A DNA stretch of 64,000 nucleotides from Microvelia longipes (GCA_018340805.1 JACMZG010001911.1:29208128-29272127); one strand, 5' to 3'. Counted from the first letter of the stretch, positions 46,440-59,960 are shown. Translations and numbers: made by a program. The notes: generated by a model not told the origin, from the sequence alone.

Positions 46440-48735
46440 TTTCCAAAAGAAAGATTTTTATTGGTGAAACCCTATTTCTTATTTTGTTTGCTTTTTTTAC
46501 ACCAGTTAATTCATGAACGTAGATTTGTAAGACTTCATAAAATTACCAATTTCCTTACAAAACATATTAAAATAGTTTTCATTTTTTCTATTTTATCCTT
46601 CTACACAAATTAATTTTATGATTAAAAAAAACAAAAAAAACTTCTAAATGTTTCAAGTATTTAAATGCAAATGTAATGTATATGTTAAAGACATATAAAT
46701 ATATGTTAATATTTATTAAACATATATTAATTTAATTATTTTGTATGGTTTCTTCCGGAATAAAAAATAATGTTTTATTCTATTAGATTGCTTCATAGAT
46801 AAAACATACAATTAATTTAAGCCCCGGGCCGAACTAAAATTTATTGCATTGTTTCTAGACTGCATTATAGCAAATTTTGACATGTGATCCGCCTCTGACC
46901 TCTATTACACGATCTCTAATACATGTCATAAAATTGTATAAGTAATTCAAAAAAATAAATAAACTATGGTTTTAGAAGTAGATAAGATGTGGAGAAGACA
47001 TTTTAAAATTTAAACTTTAGATAGAGTTTAGAACTTGACATCTAAAGAAACCTTATTTAATAGAGATATAAGTACTTGTTATAAAAAAAAAAATATTAAA
47101 ATACTGTATCTTGTGAAACGAATAACTTAAAAAACAAACATACTTTTAAGCATCCTTGTTAATAATTTTAAATATTTTTACCAGCATTATTAATACAATA
47201 TCAACTAAGTCATTAATTTAGAATGCAGAAGTTTATAATAATTACTATTATTACTTTATTGTTTATTATTTAAGTCACTATTCTTTGAAGATGTTGAAGA
47301 ATTACTTTCCTTTCTTTGTTTGCTACAAATCGAGCTGAGTATACAATATAAATAATTGATGTGTATTACATTGTACCGTTACTCTTTATGTTTTTAATAT
47401 TATTCTTTTAATTATTTTTCGGCGAATCATTTTGATTATAGCAAAGACAATGGTTGTCTTTATTGAATCTAACTTGACTTACAGCTTTCGCCTCAAGGAA
47501 GAGTTAATGAAATGCAAGTTAATGAAGAGTTTTCTCTTTGAAAAATTCGATGAATGCATCAAAACAATTGACAGTGGAAAAAAATGTGAATAAAATATTG
47601 AGGTTGGTTTCTGAGTGTAGTCAGATAACAGAAAGCTGAATCAGAGGAAAATGATTACAGGGGAGAAACAATGAAATATATATTCGGTTTGATTTGTTAG
47701 ACTTAACTTACAAATGGGCAAATTTATATTTTTATTTAAGGGAGCACTGAGGCAATATTATTTGTATTCCCCAAATCGCTCCGTCCCTACTTGACCTAGA
47801 GACTTGAATTATTTTGACAAACTGTTTTTTTTTCAAATTTTCGATGTCATCCTCAGAAACCCATGTTTATTCTTCTATAAAAAATCTTGTGTTTTACCGA
47901 ATTTCCTTTGGAATGCGTGTTTCCTTGCTTAAAAATCCATTTTTGCTGAAGGATCCGATTGATGCTTTATAAGTTGAGCAGTTACCAATTATCAAGCACA
48001 ACTCGTAACTCATTTTTGTCTGTATTTTTCAAAGGAGATAAGCTAAAACCTTTAAAGAAACCAACTGCCAATTTCAGAGGCATAGTTTTGTACAACCAAC
48101 AGCATAAGTATGCGCATTCCCTTTGAAAAATACATAAAAAAATCTGTTACGAGTAGAGCTTGATAATTGAGTAACTGCTCAAGTTATAAAGCATAAAGAA
48201 ATTCGCCCAACATACGGACCACCGCACCAGAATTGTTTAATTACATCCTTAATACATCTTTAATACATACAACATACATCCATAAAACATACATCCTTAA
48301 TGCCGTTTAAATGAATAAGGATTGTATGTATCTGTACCGGTAAGGTCCTAAAGTTTTAATGAACTAATTTCTATACACTTTTATGTAAGGGTTTGAAAAC
48401 TTGAGTTTGTGCACACGTATTAGAAAGATTTAAAAATTACACGGATGCACCAATTTTTGATAACTTATTTAATCTGTAGATATCAAGTTCATAGTGTCAA
48501 CGGATAAGAAAAGAATTCTATGCGCAGCTTAGATCTTTTATTATTTTTTAAATTTCTCATTTTAAAGCGTGAATAATTCCCATAAATACTGACTTATTTT
48601 TGGAATATTTAAATTTTCTGAATTAAAAAATGCCTGCCTAAAATTTGTTTCCATCTTAGTTAAACCTGCTTTGTTTATTGTTGTTTACGCTTATAAAAAG
48701 TAATACCAAAATTGAGTGATTATTGTGCATTGCAG
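46440..48735. other. AT-rich intergenic
   Basis: No gene is recognised. About 47565-47615 (CAATTGACAGTGGAAAAA, then TTGAGGTTGG) weakly resembles one end of MITE-A. Confidence 0.35.
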
Positions 48736-48737
48736 TA

Positions 48738-48815
48738 TTGATGTACTGAAACCGGGATTTTATTTGAATTACCCGTGTTGTTTATAAGACATCCAAAGTG
48801 GTTTTAAAAAATGTG
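48738..48815 (-). repeat. Rep1 tail fragment
   Basis: GAAACCGGGATTTTATTTGAA, then TACCCGTGTTGTTTATAAGA; it is diverged. Confidence 0.45.
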
Positions 48816-49489
48816 TGTATTTTTGAATTAAAGTGAGATACATTTGTTAGATACAAACGGATGAAACTCCCTTAAAGGATTAAATCAAACTTAGAATCCC
48901 ACCATTATTCAATATGCTTTATAAATTAACAGTCTCCGTTTAATTACAGTATTTTAATCTAACATTGTTTTTACTTCGAAATTAATTAACTAACAGAGAT
49001 TAAGTTTACCGTGGTTACATGTAAAAGCCAGATCTGGATTTTCTGTTGTAAATGACTTATCTAACATACGTTATCTTCTATAAATAGATAATCAAGTCAG
49101 AAAATTGACAGTCAGATAGAAAATGGTATGATTAGATTTTCTACCTCAATAAATCTGAGCCGAGGGTGTAGAACATCTGAGCAGTATAATAGGTAATCTG
49201 AAGCTGTTGCGGGCATATCTAGCTTGTTTCTACTGGCAGCATGACAGCTCTAATAACACATATATGTGAAGTAGCATTGTCGTATGTTAGAAACATTGAT
49301 GTGCTATTATTCATACCGTAGAATATAATATTACTCATTTCTCTTTGTTATTCAAAACTAATTGACCCTGAAGATGGGTCGGGTTCTTCTAACCCCTTGC
49401 CGAAAGTATTGTATCCACCAAAGTTATCAGAAACCAAGGCATTTAAAGAAATGAAGGAAGACTAAAAAAATATGTGGATGAACACTTAT

Positions 49490-49914
49490 GTTTTATCTAA
49501 GATAACTAGAGAACTGTGTTATCCAAGATAACTAGAGAACTGAGTTATCCAAGATAACTAGAGAACTGTGTTATCCAAGATAATTAATGAACTATGTTAT
49601 CCAAGATAACTAGAGAACTGAGTTATTCAAGATAACTAATGAACTATGTTATCCAAGATAACTAGAGAACTGTGTTATCCAAGATAACTAATGAACTGTG
49701 TTATCCAAGATAACTAGAGAACTGAGTTATCCAAGATAACTAATGACTGTGTTATCCTGAACTGAGTTATCCAAGATAACTAATAACCCTGAAGAACTAT
49801 GTTATCCAAGATAACTAGGGAACTGTGTTATCCAAGATAACTGAAGAACTATGTTATCCAAGATAACTAGGGAACTGTGTTATCCAAGATAACTGAAGAA
49901 CTATGTTTTCTAAA
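49490..49914 (+). repeat. 26-bp minisatellite, about 16 copies
   Basis: The unit GTTATCCAAGATAACTAGAG plus AACTGT is repeated in direct orientation with substitutions (AACTATGTT, AATGAACT) and a few deletions. Each unit contains GTTATC-CAA-GATAAC, an inverted repeat with a 3-nt centre, so the array is a row of paired GATA-type sites. Confidence 0.9.
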
Positions 49915-50107
49915 TTAGGTATAGTTATGATCTTATCGATTAAAACTATACTAACTATATTAGTTTGTTTAGTAGTTAAAAACCGCGACGCGATTTTTAA
50001 ATCCGCTTATCGGCCGCTACGCGGTGTTAAGAGTTGTTGCCTTAAATCAGTTTGTAATAATTGAAGAATAAGCTATCTTGCTGTTGTACATGAATATTTC
50101 TGGACCT

Positions 50108-50430
50108 AAAACGGATAATTCCGGTGACATCCCAATTTCGGACTTTTTGCAAACCCAATACTCCTATATACTAACAGTATAAATGAGGAAAAGTAAAAAA
50201 TTGGACTGTATAAAAAATATCTTTGAAAAGTCCCATTTTTTCCCAAGTATTAATTTGCTCAGTAGGTGTTAAGCGTGACACAGACACACACACACAGAAA
50301 GACAAACAGTATGATAAACCCACTTAGAACGTCATAAAAGTGCCTGAAACGTGTGATTTTAATGAAATCTCGGTTTAGGGTTTTAAGGGTGAATACAATA
50401 CTTCTTTTATAAACCTACAGTCACAGGCGA
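50108..50430 (+). repeat. Two Rep1 tail fragments in tandem
   Basis: 50108-50205 has AAACGGATAATTCCGGTGAC, CCCAATTTCGGACTTTTTGC and ATGAGGAAAAGTAAAAA. 50255-50430 has a CA tract, CCACTTAGAACGTCATAAAA, GTGCCTGAAACG and GAGGAAAATAAA. They are in the same orientation but diverged from each other. Confidence 0.55.
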
Positions 50431-51300
50431 GGAAAATAAATTTACTAAAGTAGTATTTTCTTTGATGTTTAGCCCATTGCAACCTCCCAATCCAAACTAA
50501 CCCTTATGGTTTTTACTTTACGTAAAATTATTTGTTTCAGTCCTGCCCATATTTTCAACTTTATAAAGCTACATTTTCTTTCGAAATAATAATCAAAATA
50601 ATTTTAATTAGACTCTATACATTTTCCAGTTAATTAAATGACTTATAAACTATTTTATCATATTGTGCTCTTTGTTTATTGGTCAAAATATGGGGGGGGG
50701 GGGGGGTAATGAGTATAGTTGTATATAATAAGAAACAAGAGTTTTTAACTAGAACCAATTTTCTCTGTTGTAATTTCGTGAATTTTGACTTCAGTAACAG
50801 ATTATGTTGAAAGACAAACCCAAATACGTATGGTTTTTAATTAATTAAATATATGTATAGACAAAGCTCTTGACTAATAGTTTTATCGGTTTCAGTAAAC
50901 TGCATCATTAACATGCTGTATTATTTTATCGTATGACATATATGCACAACTGTGTTAAATATTTTAGAATAAAATATAGTGGTTTATTGTTTTTAGAAAT
51001 ACAGACAATTAAAACAAAACCAAATGAGAGAAAATATGACAAGAGGTGGTAAAACGCTTTCCACTTATATATATAACCTCTATGAAATTTAGAAAATGCT
51101 AAATAATAGTAAACATTTGTTTAAACAGTTTTACTTAACACTTGTCGGTAGAAGAATTTTTGTGCAAATATGTTATATGTATTAATTAATTATTTTTTGT
51201 AATTATTTAATTAATTATTAAATGTACAGAGGACGAGGAAATAGTAATTTCTTTCATGTGTAGCCAAAAATTTTTTTGACGTGTGTTTCGTGTTGAATGC
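50431..51300. other. AT-rich intergenic with poly-G run
   Basis: A run of G follows TAT at about 50692-50706. No gene is recognised. Confidence 0.35.
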
Positions 51301-51817
51301 TTCCTATTTTTTAGTTTTCGATGGGTCACTTTATCGAAAATATTTGTGAAAACATGCATTTAGGGAAAGTTAATATACTTTATTTCTAACAAAATTAACC
51401 CTGTCTCAACTTTCTATGATTAGTTTTAACCGAGTTAGCTCAATTGTCTCAAAGGTCAATTTTTATCTTCAGACGCAATTTTGACCCATTGACTCAGCGG
51501 GGACGGTAACTTTTTCTTCGTTCAATATTCCTTATTTTTGACCGTTTTAGGTTACCCGTATTCAAAATATTAAAATGACGAATTTCGTAATTTAAAACTG
51601 TAACACTATAATATATTGGCCTGGAAAATGGCGAAACCGGGACATTTGGTCAAATCAAGTACATAGCCAGATAGTCCTATCCGTTACCTTTACGATCATC
51701 TTGGTCATATTAATTTGGCCCCCCGATTTCGGCCACAAATTAACAAAATGTCATGCAAGGTAGAGAAAAAAGACGCGTTAGAGGTAAAACCGTCTACTTC
51801 CGCCGCCATTGTTGTTG
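51301..51817. other. GC-richer, CpG-containing block of unknown type
   Basis: Composition rises relative to the surroundings and the block ends in CCGCCGCCATTGTTGTTG beside Rep3. A minus-strand ATG in the context ACAATGGCGGCGGAAG opens a 34-codon frame (51809-51705; MAAEVDGFTSNASFF...) with no visible donor at its end. It could be the 5' end of a gene or transposon; I do not call a CDS. Confidence 0.3.
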
Positions 51818-52211
51818 TGAGATGTATAGGCCTGTAGATGTAGTAGGCCTTGCTTAGTACGTCATCCCCTTTATTCAAGATCCTTGAGACAAATAGTTAT
51901 CTTGTCAGGTGAGATCCCGTGGAGGAAAGTACTACGAGATTTTTGTTCAATGCAGTGTTTGTATCAACTCAGGGTTATCAAAGAAGTGGGGCATTTGAGA
52001 GAATGGAAACGCTAGAATGACCCTAAGGGTTCAACAGTGAAACAAATAAATGATTTTTTATTTATTTTAATGTATATTTTATATATCCATAGACATAAAT
52101 TTTTGAAATCCGAACAACGATCAACCTCTCCCTCTCACTCCTTTGGTTCGCCACTTCATGCCGACTTACTCACTAGCATAAAAATCTTTGAACATTCGCC
52201 GAAGTAGAGCA
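51818..52211 (-). mobile_element. Rep3 copy 1 (394 bp)
   Basis: A near-exact reverse complement of 53015-53408; I counted only about three mismatches. The boundaries are sharp on both sides. There is no ORF. The orientation is set as the reverse of copy 2. Confidence 0.85.
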
Positions 52212-52621
52212 GTTTTTAAGCAGATTAAGTAAAATGAAAAAAAACACGAAAATGTCACAAGTCATACTTTAAGTAGGAAGGACAGGAAATAAGAAACACA
52301 CATTAAAGAATAGAAGGGATTTTTAATTCGTATACATATTTTCTATGAAAAATGTTCTTAGTGGCAAGAAGTGAAAAGGATTTAGCATCCTAAGTGGCAA
52401 AAGATATAACACCCTACACCCAGGTTTACTTCCCTATTCTGAGGTAGAGCTTAGCTATGCCGAAGTAATACTACACTAAGCTTTAGGTAAAAAAGATTAC
52501 CAAAATAATATTTTTACCTAATTTATTAAGATTTAATGTTTCAAAACTTGTTAATATTATGATATGCTCTAATTTAACTTTTTTAAATTAACAAAGCTTA
52601 ATTTGAATATATTATTTTAAA

Positions 52622-53014
52622 ACTTTGGGTACAGGGTATCTCAGAACATTACCTCACCACATCGGATACGCTACGCTCATCCTCACTGCCGTCCTCATTA
52701 GGCAGTAAATACATTAGTTTATTCTTAGCGGTCACCCATCCAAGCATTGGTCACACTTTATGATGCTTACCCTTTTTATGATCCAACAAAACCCTTTGTT
52801 ACACTTGCGTTATTCAAACGAAATTTTGTATGCTTATTTGTTTTGGAAAGGGATATGCTTGTACCAAATTTTAAATCGATTGGATTTTTTTTCGTTTTTT
52901 TTAATTATTTTATAAACGTATACCACTAATGCATAGAACTACTTTTAATGATGATATAAGACTTATGTTTATATAAGACTCCAAATCTCAAATTAATCAT
53001 AAACGATTAATGAA
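52622..53014 (+). repeat. Rep1 copy, left part (interrupted by Rep3)
   Basis: Head: GGGTACAGGGTATCTCAGAA, CATCGGATACGCTACGCTCAT, GCGGTCACCCATCCAAGCAT. Body: TTTTTATGATCCAACAAAAC, then CTTGTACCAAATTTTAAATC, to about 53014. Rep1 resumes at 53409 with GAGTCAATATTGCGGGTCAA. Confidence 0.7.
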
Positions 53015-53408
53015 TGCTCTACTTCGGCGAATGTTCAACGATTTTTATGCTAGTGAGTAAGTCGGCATGAAGTGGCGAACCGAAGGAGTGAGAGGGAGAG
53101 GTTGATCGTTGTTCGGATTTCAAAAATTTATGTCTATGGATATATAAAATATACATTAAAATAAATAAAAAATCATTTATTTGTTTCACTGTTGAACCCT
53201 TAGGGTCATTCTAGCGTTTCCATTCTCTCAAATGCCCCACTTCTTTGATAACCCTGAGTTGATACAAACACTGCATTGAACAAAAATCTCGTAGTACTTT
53301 CCTCCACGGGATCTCACCTGACAAGATAACTATTTGTCTCAAGGATCTTGAATAAAGGGGATGACGTACTAAGCAAGGTCTACTACATCTACAGGCCTAT
53401 ACATCTCA
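53015..53408 (+). mobile_element. Rep3 copy 2, inserted in a Rep1 copy
   Basis: It starts TGCTCTACTTCGGCGAATG and ends CCTATACATCTCA. ATCTCAAATTAAT occurs at 52985-52997 and at 53402-53414, a 13-bp direct repeat overlapping the right end; it may be a target-site duplication or partly coincidental. Rep3 is dispersed: a diverged third copy is at 63555-63720. Confidence 0.85.
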
Positions 53409-53745
53409 AATTAATTTTCAAATCTTTTTTGAGTCAATATTGCGGGTCAATAGCGTCATCAAAAAATAATTGTGGAATAGCACAAATTCACCTAAAGATT
53501 GATTTTTATACCAAGTACCAACTCTAGCATAAATGAACTGAGACGATGATAACATACACACACATTCACAAACTCACACCGTCACACACTCACACATAAT
53601 AGATTTAGATGTCTATATAGGACGTCTTAGAAAGTCTTAAAAACACCTGGAACAGATAATTTAGGTGACATCCCGGTTTTTCGCTAACACAATTCTTGTC
53701 CTACTCACCTACTATAGAAATGTAAAAAAGTAAAAATGGCAATGG
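53409..53745 (+). repeat. Rep1 copy, right part
   Basis: GAGTCAATATTGCGGGTCAA, TTGTGGAATAGCACAAATTC, a CA-rich tract, AGTCTTAAAAACACCTGGAAC and GACATCCCGG, then the usual tail. Confidence 0.7.
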
Positions 53746-54967
53746 TGAAACAATGCAAAAGCGAAAGGCTAGGTAATGTTTTAATTCATTAGATTCACCA
53801 ATTTAATGTTAGTGAATCTGAAATATTCCACCCTGTATAATTTATCTAATTAAATTTATTAAATTTTTATTGTGCAGTGTATTATTTACTTATATCATAA
53901 GATTAATTTTCAATCGTTTGTTTGTTGCAGGTAATACTCTTTTGAAGCTAATATAAATTAATTGTTAAGTAAGTAAATCTTGTGTTAATTTTTAGTTAAA
54001 TTAATTATAGAGAAACAAATATGTATAGGTAACAAACACTAAAGTATAATTCTTATAATCATAGTAAGTTATATGTTTGGGTTTACGTAACCTAAATTAC
54101 CTTGTTGTAACCCTCTCGTCTAGTCTAACCTTGTTTAAAGATATTATAGATCTGTCCACTATCACTGGGTTCTTTATCCGTTTGGCAAGCGTTTACCATT
54201 TAAAAGATAAAAGCTTCTGTTATGTATTTTATTGACATTAAGTATACCTGTAAAATAAGTAAGTATACCTAAGTAATACTTAAATACTTAAGTATACCTT
54301 TAAGTATACCCGTATTTTCTGAATAGACCATAAAATATAGAACTAAATTTCAATATTCATACCACACATAAAACAATATTAATACATTAACATAGACTTT
54401 CAAAATCTGTTAAACTAACACACTTCGAGAACACGAATTAGTGAAGTATTTGATTTGATGTGCGTTTATCAGACAAATTTATAAACTTTAAAAGATATAT
54501 TTAAAATAGTTACTCATTCAATCATCAATTTTTTGATAGATTATCAGCAAATCACAAACTTGGATTTCTTTTAGGTTTCGTTGATATAATTTTCTCTTGC
54601 GTGGGATGAAATAACGTGGGCGAATTGTACGTAGTATATTTCATTTTTATATTGTTCACCAAATACTTCTTCGAAAAGTTTTACTAAATCAACTCCTACT
54701 CATAATATTTATTTAATAAAGTTTTAAAAGAAATTAGCGTTACAAACTTTATTTTTTACTCACTTTTCTATTGACTGTAAACGTACTTTCACCTGTATAT
54801 ATTTTTCCGTAAAGCTAACTGAAAATATCTGTAAAAACAAATTTATGGAAAATAATGTCAATCAGTGGTGTTGCGTGGTCATTATCGTTATTTAAAGCTA
54901 AATTTCAGCTTTAACATATGTTTAAACATAACATAATTTCAATTTTCAGTTATTACGTAGCAGAATT
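53746..54967. other. AT-rich intergenic
   Basis: No gene is recognised. A local AAGTATACC word repeats about five times at 54237-54310. Confidence 0.35.
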
Positions 54968-55108
54968 TTTTAAGGACAAACAAGAGGCACTAGACCTCCA
55001 GGCGTTGCACTAGAGGCCGCCTCTTGGCCACATAGTTGGTGCCATATACCAGTTTTTTGTATTACTAGGCTATATAAGAAGCATTCTGCCACAATATAAG
55101 CGGATTTT
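54968..55108 (-). repeat. Rep2 3' fragment, inverted
   Basis: CCACAATATAAGCGGATTTTT is the inverse of the Rep2 end AAATTCGCTTATATCGTGG. The GC-rich GGCCGCCTCTTGGCCACA and CTATATAAG blocks correspond to the tail at 19030-19140. Confidence 0.5.
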
Positions 55109-55197
55109 TGAGTTTACTAATTAAAAAATATTACTTTATTACATTTTGATGTACATGCCAATCGATATTGGTATCGATAATACCAATATCGATACCG

Positions 55198-56298
<1,101 letters not shown>

Positions 56299-56299
56299 G

Positions 56300-56405
56300 T
56301 AAAACTACACATAAGGTCTTAAAAACTCCTGAAACGGACAATTCCGGTGCCAACACAATACTTACCCTATATACCTACGGTATGTAATGAGGAAAAGTAA
56401 AAAGT
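56300..56405 (+). repeat. Rep1 tail fragment
   Basis: GGTCTTAAAAACTCCTGAAAC, GACAATTCCGGTGCC, ATACTTACCCTATATACCTA and ATGAGGAAAAGTAAAAAG. Confidence 0.65.
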
Positions 56406-57654
56406 CTAATTTTTTGTTTGCCAATCTGTAAGTTGAAACATATTAATATTCTGTTGCAGTAATACAGAATATACTGTACAGGTACTCTGTATGTACCTCT
56501 TCTATAAATTTATTTAGCCATCATTCAAAATGTAACAAAATACTTTTTTTTAATTTTATTTTATTTAGAGTGCGCGTAGTACTACAGGCGCTTGATATCT
56601 TTAATTTTTACAATATATATGTAATAAATAGATTTAACAATATTAATGACCAAATTTTGCCATTTAGGTTATACATACATTTTTTTAATTTTTTATATTT
56701 ATAGGCCATACAGTAAATTCTTCTCTTCAAGAGATCAATATATTATTAGGAAAGTATAACATATTAGGATTCCAATGTTTACATATTTATGATACATATC
56801 TACTTCCACAAAGGCGTGTTAAACTTAACAGCTCATACGGTATAACAAAATACTAAGCCCTTCTAACTTGCTCATGATTTAATACATAAAATTGGGTCGC
56901 GGGTTAATTACCACGTTAAATATCTGTTTGTACACGTTCCAGCATAAATAATTAATATGGGATATAAGCTCTATTTAAATATTGAGAAAAAGTGTTTTCT
57001 TTGCTTCTATCTTCTTTAGGTCCAGAGATGTTTTCTATTTTAATATATTTATTTTATTTTAAATCAAGATCTCTAGGACTTTTGTCGTCGAGAGGGTAAT
57101 ATAATGGACTTATCTCGGGTTTTTTAAATGTTCTGTATCTTTCAATTTAAATCCAGCACAAGTCCTGTTTCAAGCTTCCGGAGCCTCAGTCCATTCTTAG
57201 ATCTGTTTTCAAATTAGTAAAAAATGTCTTTATTTTCTATCCTGCCCCTATAATATTAAAACAGGGCTTCATCATAATAATTGAAATAATAAAAAAAGAA
57301 TTAATGACAATTAATATCAGAAAAGAATAATAAATTATGGAATTAATAAAAACAAAATATTCCTCTCTAGCGAAATCCATGTTATTGCTGATTTTTTCAC
57401 TATTTTTTATGAAAGGGCCATAAGCCAACCAACCCCTTTATAGTTTAGTTTTAACTGTGAATGAAATACAGCTGTCCTAATCTTTAATAAAAAGCTGTTT
57501 TAGAAGAAACCTGTTAAATGGAATACCATAAACTTGAAATTTAAATAAATAATTTTGCTGGATTTAAGTTGAAAGAAAAAGAACATTTGTAAAGAACCCG
57601 AGATAAGTCCATTATATCATGCTCTCGACAAAAAAAGCCCCTAGATCTCTAGAG
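56406..57654. other. AT-rich intergenic
   Basis: No gene is recognised. CCCGAGATAAGTCCATTATAT (57597) is the inverse of ATATAATGGACTTATCTCGGG (57100), so 57060-57120 and 57590-57660 form a diverged inverted pair about 480 bp apart. Confidence 0.4.
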
Positions 57655-58350
57655 TTAAAAAATAACGTTTCCTCGTCACATCGGATTCGCTACGCTCATC
57701 CTTTATGCTTCGGGCTCGCTGCTTTCGTCCTCAGATAGTAAATGCATCCGTTTCTTTCTCACTGGTCACCCATACAGCACTGACCACACTCAATGCTGCT
57801 TAACTTTTATGATCCCACAAAAACATGGATATACTTGTATTGAAACAAAACTTGGTGTACTTATTTATTACGTAAAGGTTTATACCTGAAATAAATTTTA
57901 ATTTAATTGTTTTGTTTTCAGATTTTTTAACATTTTTTAAAACTCGTACACTAGTCTTATAAATAGCTACATGCATACCGAAAATCAATCCGATCGCACC
58001 ATTTTTTCGCATTTTATGATTTTCGACATTTTTGCTGAGTCATTATTGCGGGTTAATGACGTCATACAAATGTTTTCGGAATAGCAAAACTACAGTGGTA
58101 GACTGATGTTTCTACAACGTTTCATCTCCTAGCATAAATACAAGTATACCAGGAACTACGGTGATAACAGACACACACACAAACACAAATACACACACAC
58201 TCACACACAGACTCCCTTTTGACACTCACTTAGAGGTCTTAAAAACACCTGAAACCGATAAATCCAGTGTATTGGTGTTTAAGTATTGTGTGGAAACACA
58301 ATACTTTTCCTGTATACCTACGGTATAATTGAGTAAAAGAAAAAATACTT
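57655..58350 (+). repeat. Rep1 copy, near full length
   Basis: The least interrupted copy: head CACATCGGATTCGCTACGCT and GCTCGCTGCTTTCGTCCTC, body TGATCCCACAAAAACATGGA and TGCTGAGTCATTATTGCGGG, TTCGGAATAGCAAAACTAC, TATACCAGGAACTACGGTGA, a CA microsatellite, AGGTCTTAAAAACACCTGAA, and a tail with CCTGTATACCTACGGTATAA. It gives a working consensus length of about 0.7 kb. Confidence 0.75.
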
Positions 58351-58935
58351 AAAAATAAAAAAAATGTCTGTTTTTATTCTAATTGTTTTGAATTTTGATT
58401 TACAACTGATTTTTAGTTTTTTAATTATACTGATAAATATTTTCTCTTTATTTCCAGCAAAAATTTTGTTGCATTACTTAGTACAGTATGGTTGCAATGT
58501 ATATATAGGAGCTAATAGCGTTTGATTCGTACTCTAACATACAAAACTTGTAATTAGATGCACGTGCGAGTATGGATGTATATTTGTGGTAGCATGTATG
58601 ATACATAAACACATGCTTTTCCCTTACATTATCATTCTTTCATTCTTTTAATAAATTTCAGTAATGTTTCTTATTTATCCCCTAAAATTATCCATTCGCT
58701 AAATAAAAGGAGACAAAGCTTCCTAATTTTTGACTAATTGTCCAATGGCACCAAGAATTGAACTTCTGGTCAACCACTACTATCCTAACATCTTTAGAGT
58801 TAAATTCCCATCCACACGTAGTATTTTGAATTCTGTTTCTATTCATACATAGTATTTGTACAATAAAATATTGAATTTACACGATATTTAAAAAAATCAA
58901 AGAAGAAAATTTATATTATTTAACAATCATCTATT
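58351..58935. other. Intergenic
   Basis: No gene is recognised. Confidence 0.35.
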
Positions 58936-58937
58936 TA

Positions 58938-59280
58938 GTGTATTGTTTCGTTCATATCAATACTTTTGTATCTAAGTCTAAATCGTTGTTTGTCATTTAG
59001 AGTATTAAGTTTCGTTGTTATTAAATTTGATTACTTTGTATCTAAGTCTAATCGATCTTTGTCATTTAGTGAATAACGTTTCGTTATTATTAAGTTTGAT
59101 TACTTTTGTATCTAATTCTAATCAATATTTGTCATTATGAATAACGTTTCGTTATTATTAAGTTTGATTACTTTTGTATCTAAGTCTAAATCGATATTTG
59201 TCATTTAGTGAATAACGTTTCGTTATTATTAAGTTTGATTACTTTTGTATCTAAGCCTAAATCGGTTTTTGTCACACGTA
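58938..59280 (+). repeat. Tandem repeat, about 71-bp unit, about 4.8 copies
   Basis: Units contain GAATAACGTTTCGTTATTAT, TAAGTTTGATTACTTTTGTA and TCTAAGTCTAAATCGATATT in order, with small deletions. Each unit includes the palindromic AATAACG-TTT-CGTTATT. Confidence 0.85.
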
Positions 59281-59865
59281 CGGTTTTTTATACAATAAGA
59301 TCGTATATTTATCTATTGCTTCGCCATAATATGTTGTAATATCTAGTTGTAAAAACTTATGTTTTTGAGATAGCAAAGCAAAAGAAATATTTGAAATAAT
59401 ATCATACACTTGGATATCTGATGGAAATACTTCCACTATGTATTATTCCCTAGGAAGCGAAACCCTTTTATTCAAGATTAGGATCCATTGAAGCAGGATT
59501 TGCTCTCATTTCGTATTCCAATCATGTCTAGATATCAAATTCTATTTCACTCTTTCCCTATCTTTTTTACAATTTAAAATAACAGAGCTAAATTGACATG
59601 AATAATACAGCTATTTTTACAAATTAAAATATTTTGTTTTACTATTTTCTCCCAGTGTATGTGGTTTGGAAAATAAAAACTATACTTTTATATCGTTTTA
59701 TCATGCTTTTATACTAGTTTGCCAAGCTTTTACAAATTAAAATATGTTAGCTGCACTGTTTAATGACTGATCAGGATTTTCTAGCAAAGATTATTTCATT
59801 TGTTACTTTTAAAACTATTTAATAAATTATCCTATAGTAACCAATACGGTTGGCTAGATTTGAAA
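59281..59865. other. AT-rich intergenic
   Basis: Nothing is recognised. Confidence 0.35.
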
Positions 59866-59869
59866 TTGG

Positions 59870-59960
59870 GCGTATTAACATCCGGGACTAACCTCATTGG
59901 CTCCCTCGTATCATTTTCCCGCGCTGTCAACTGATTTTAGTAGTGTGTCATACTATAGAT
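59870..59960. mobile_element. MITE-A, one half only
   Basis: GACTAACCTCATTGGCTCC, GCGCTGTCAACTGATTTTAG and TAGTGTGTCATACTATA match the right half of MITE-A copy 1 (165-245). The opposite end is missing, so it is a truncated copy. Confidence 0.6.

Noticed and set aside
47560..47615. Fourth MITE-A copy
   Set aside because: Only a short word (CAATTGACAG) and weak inner similarity, with no inverted partner.
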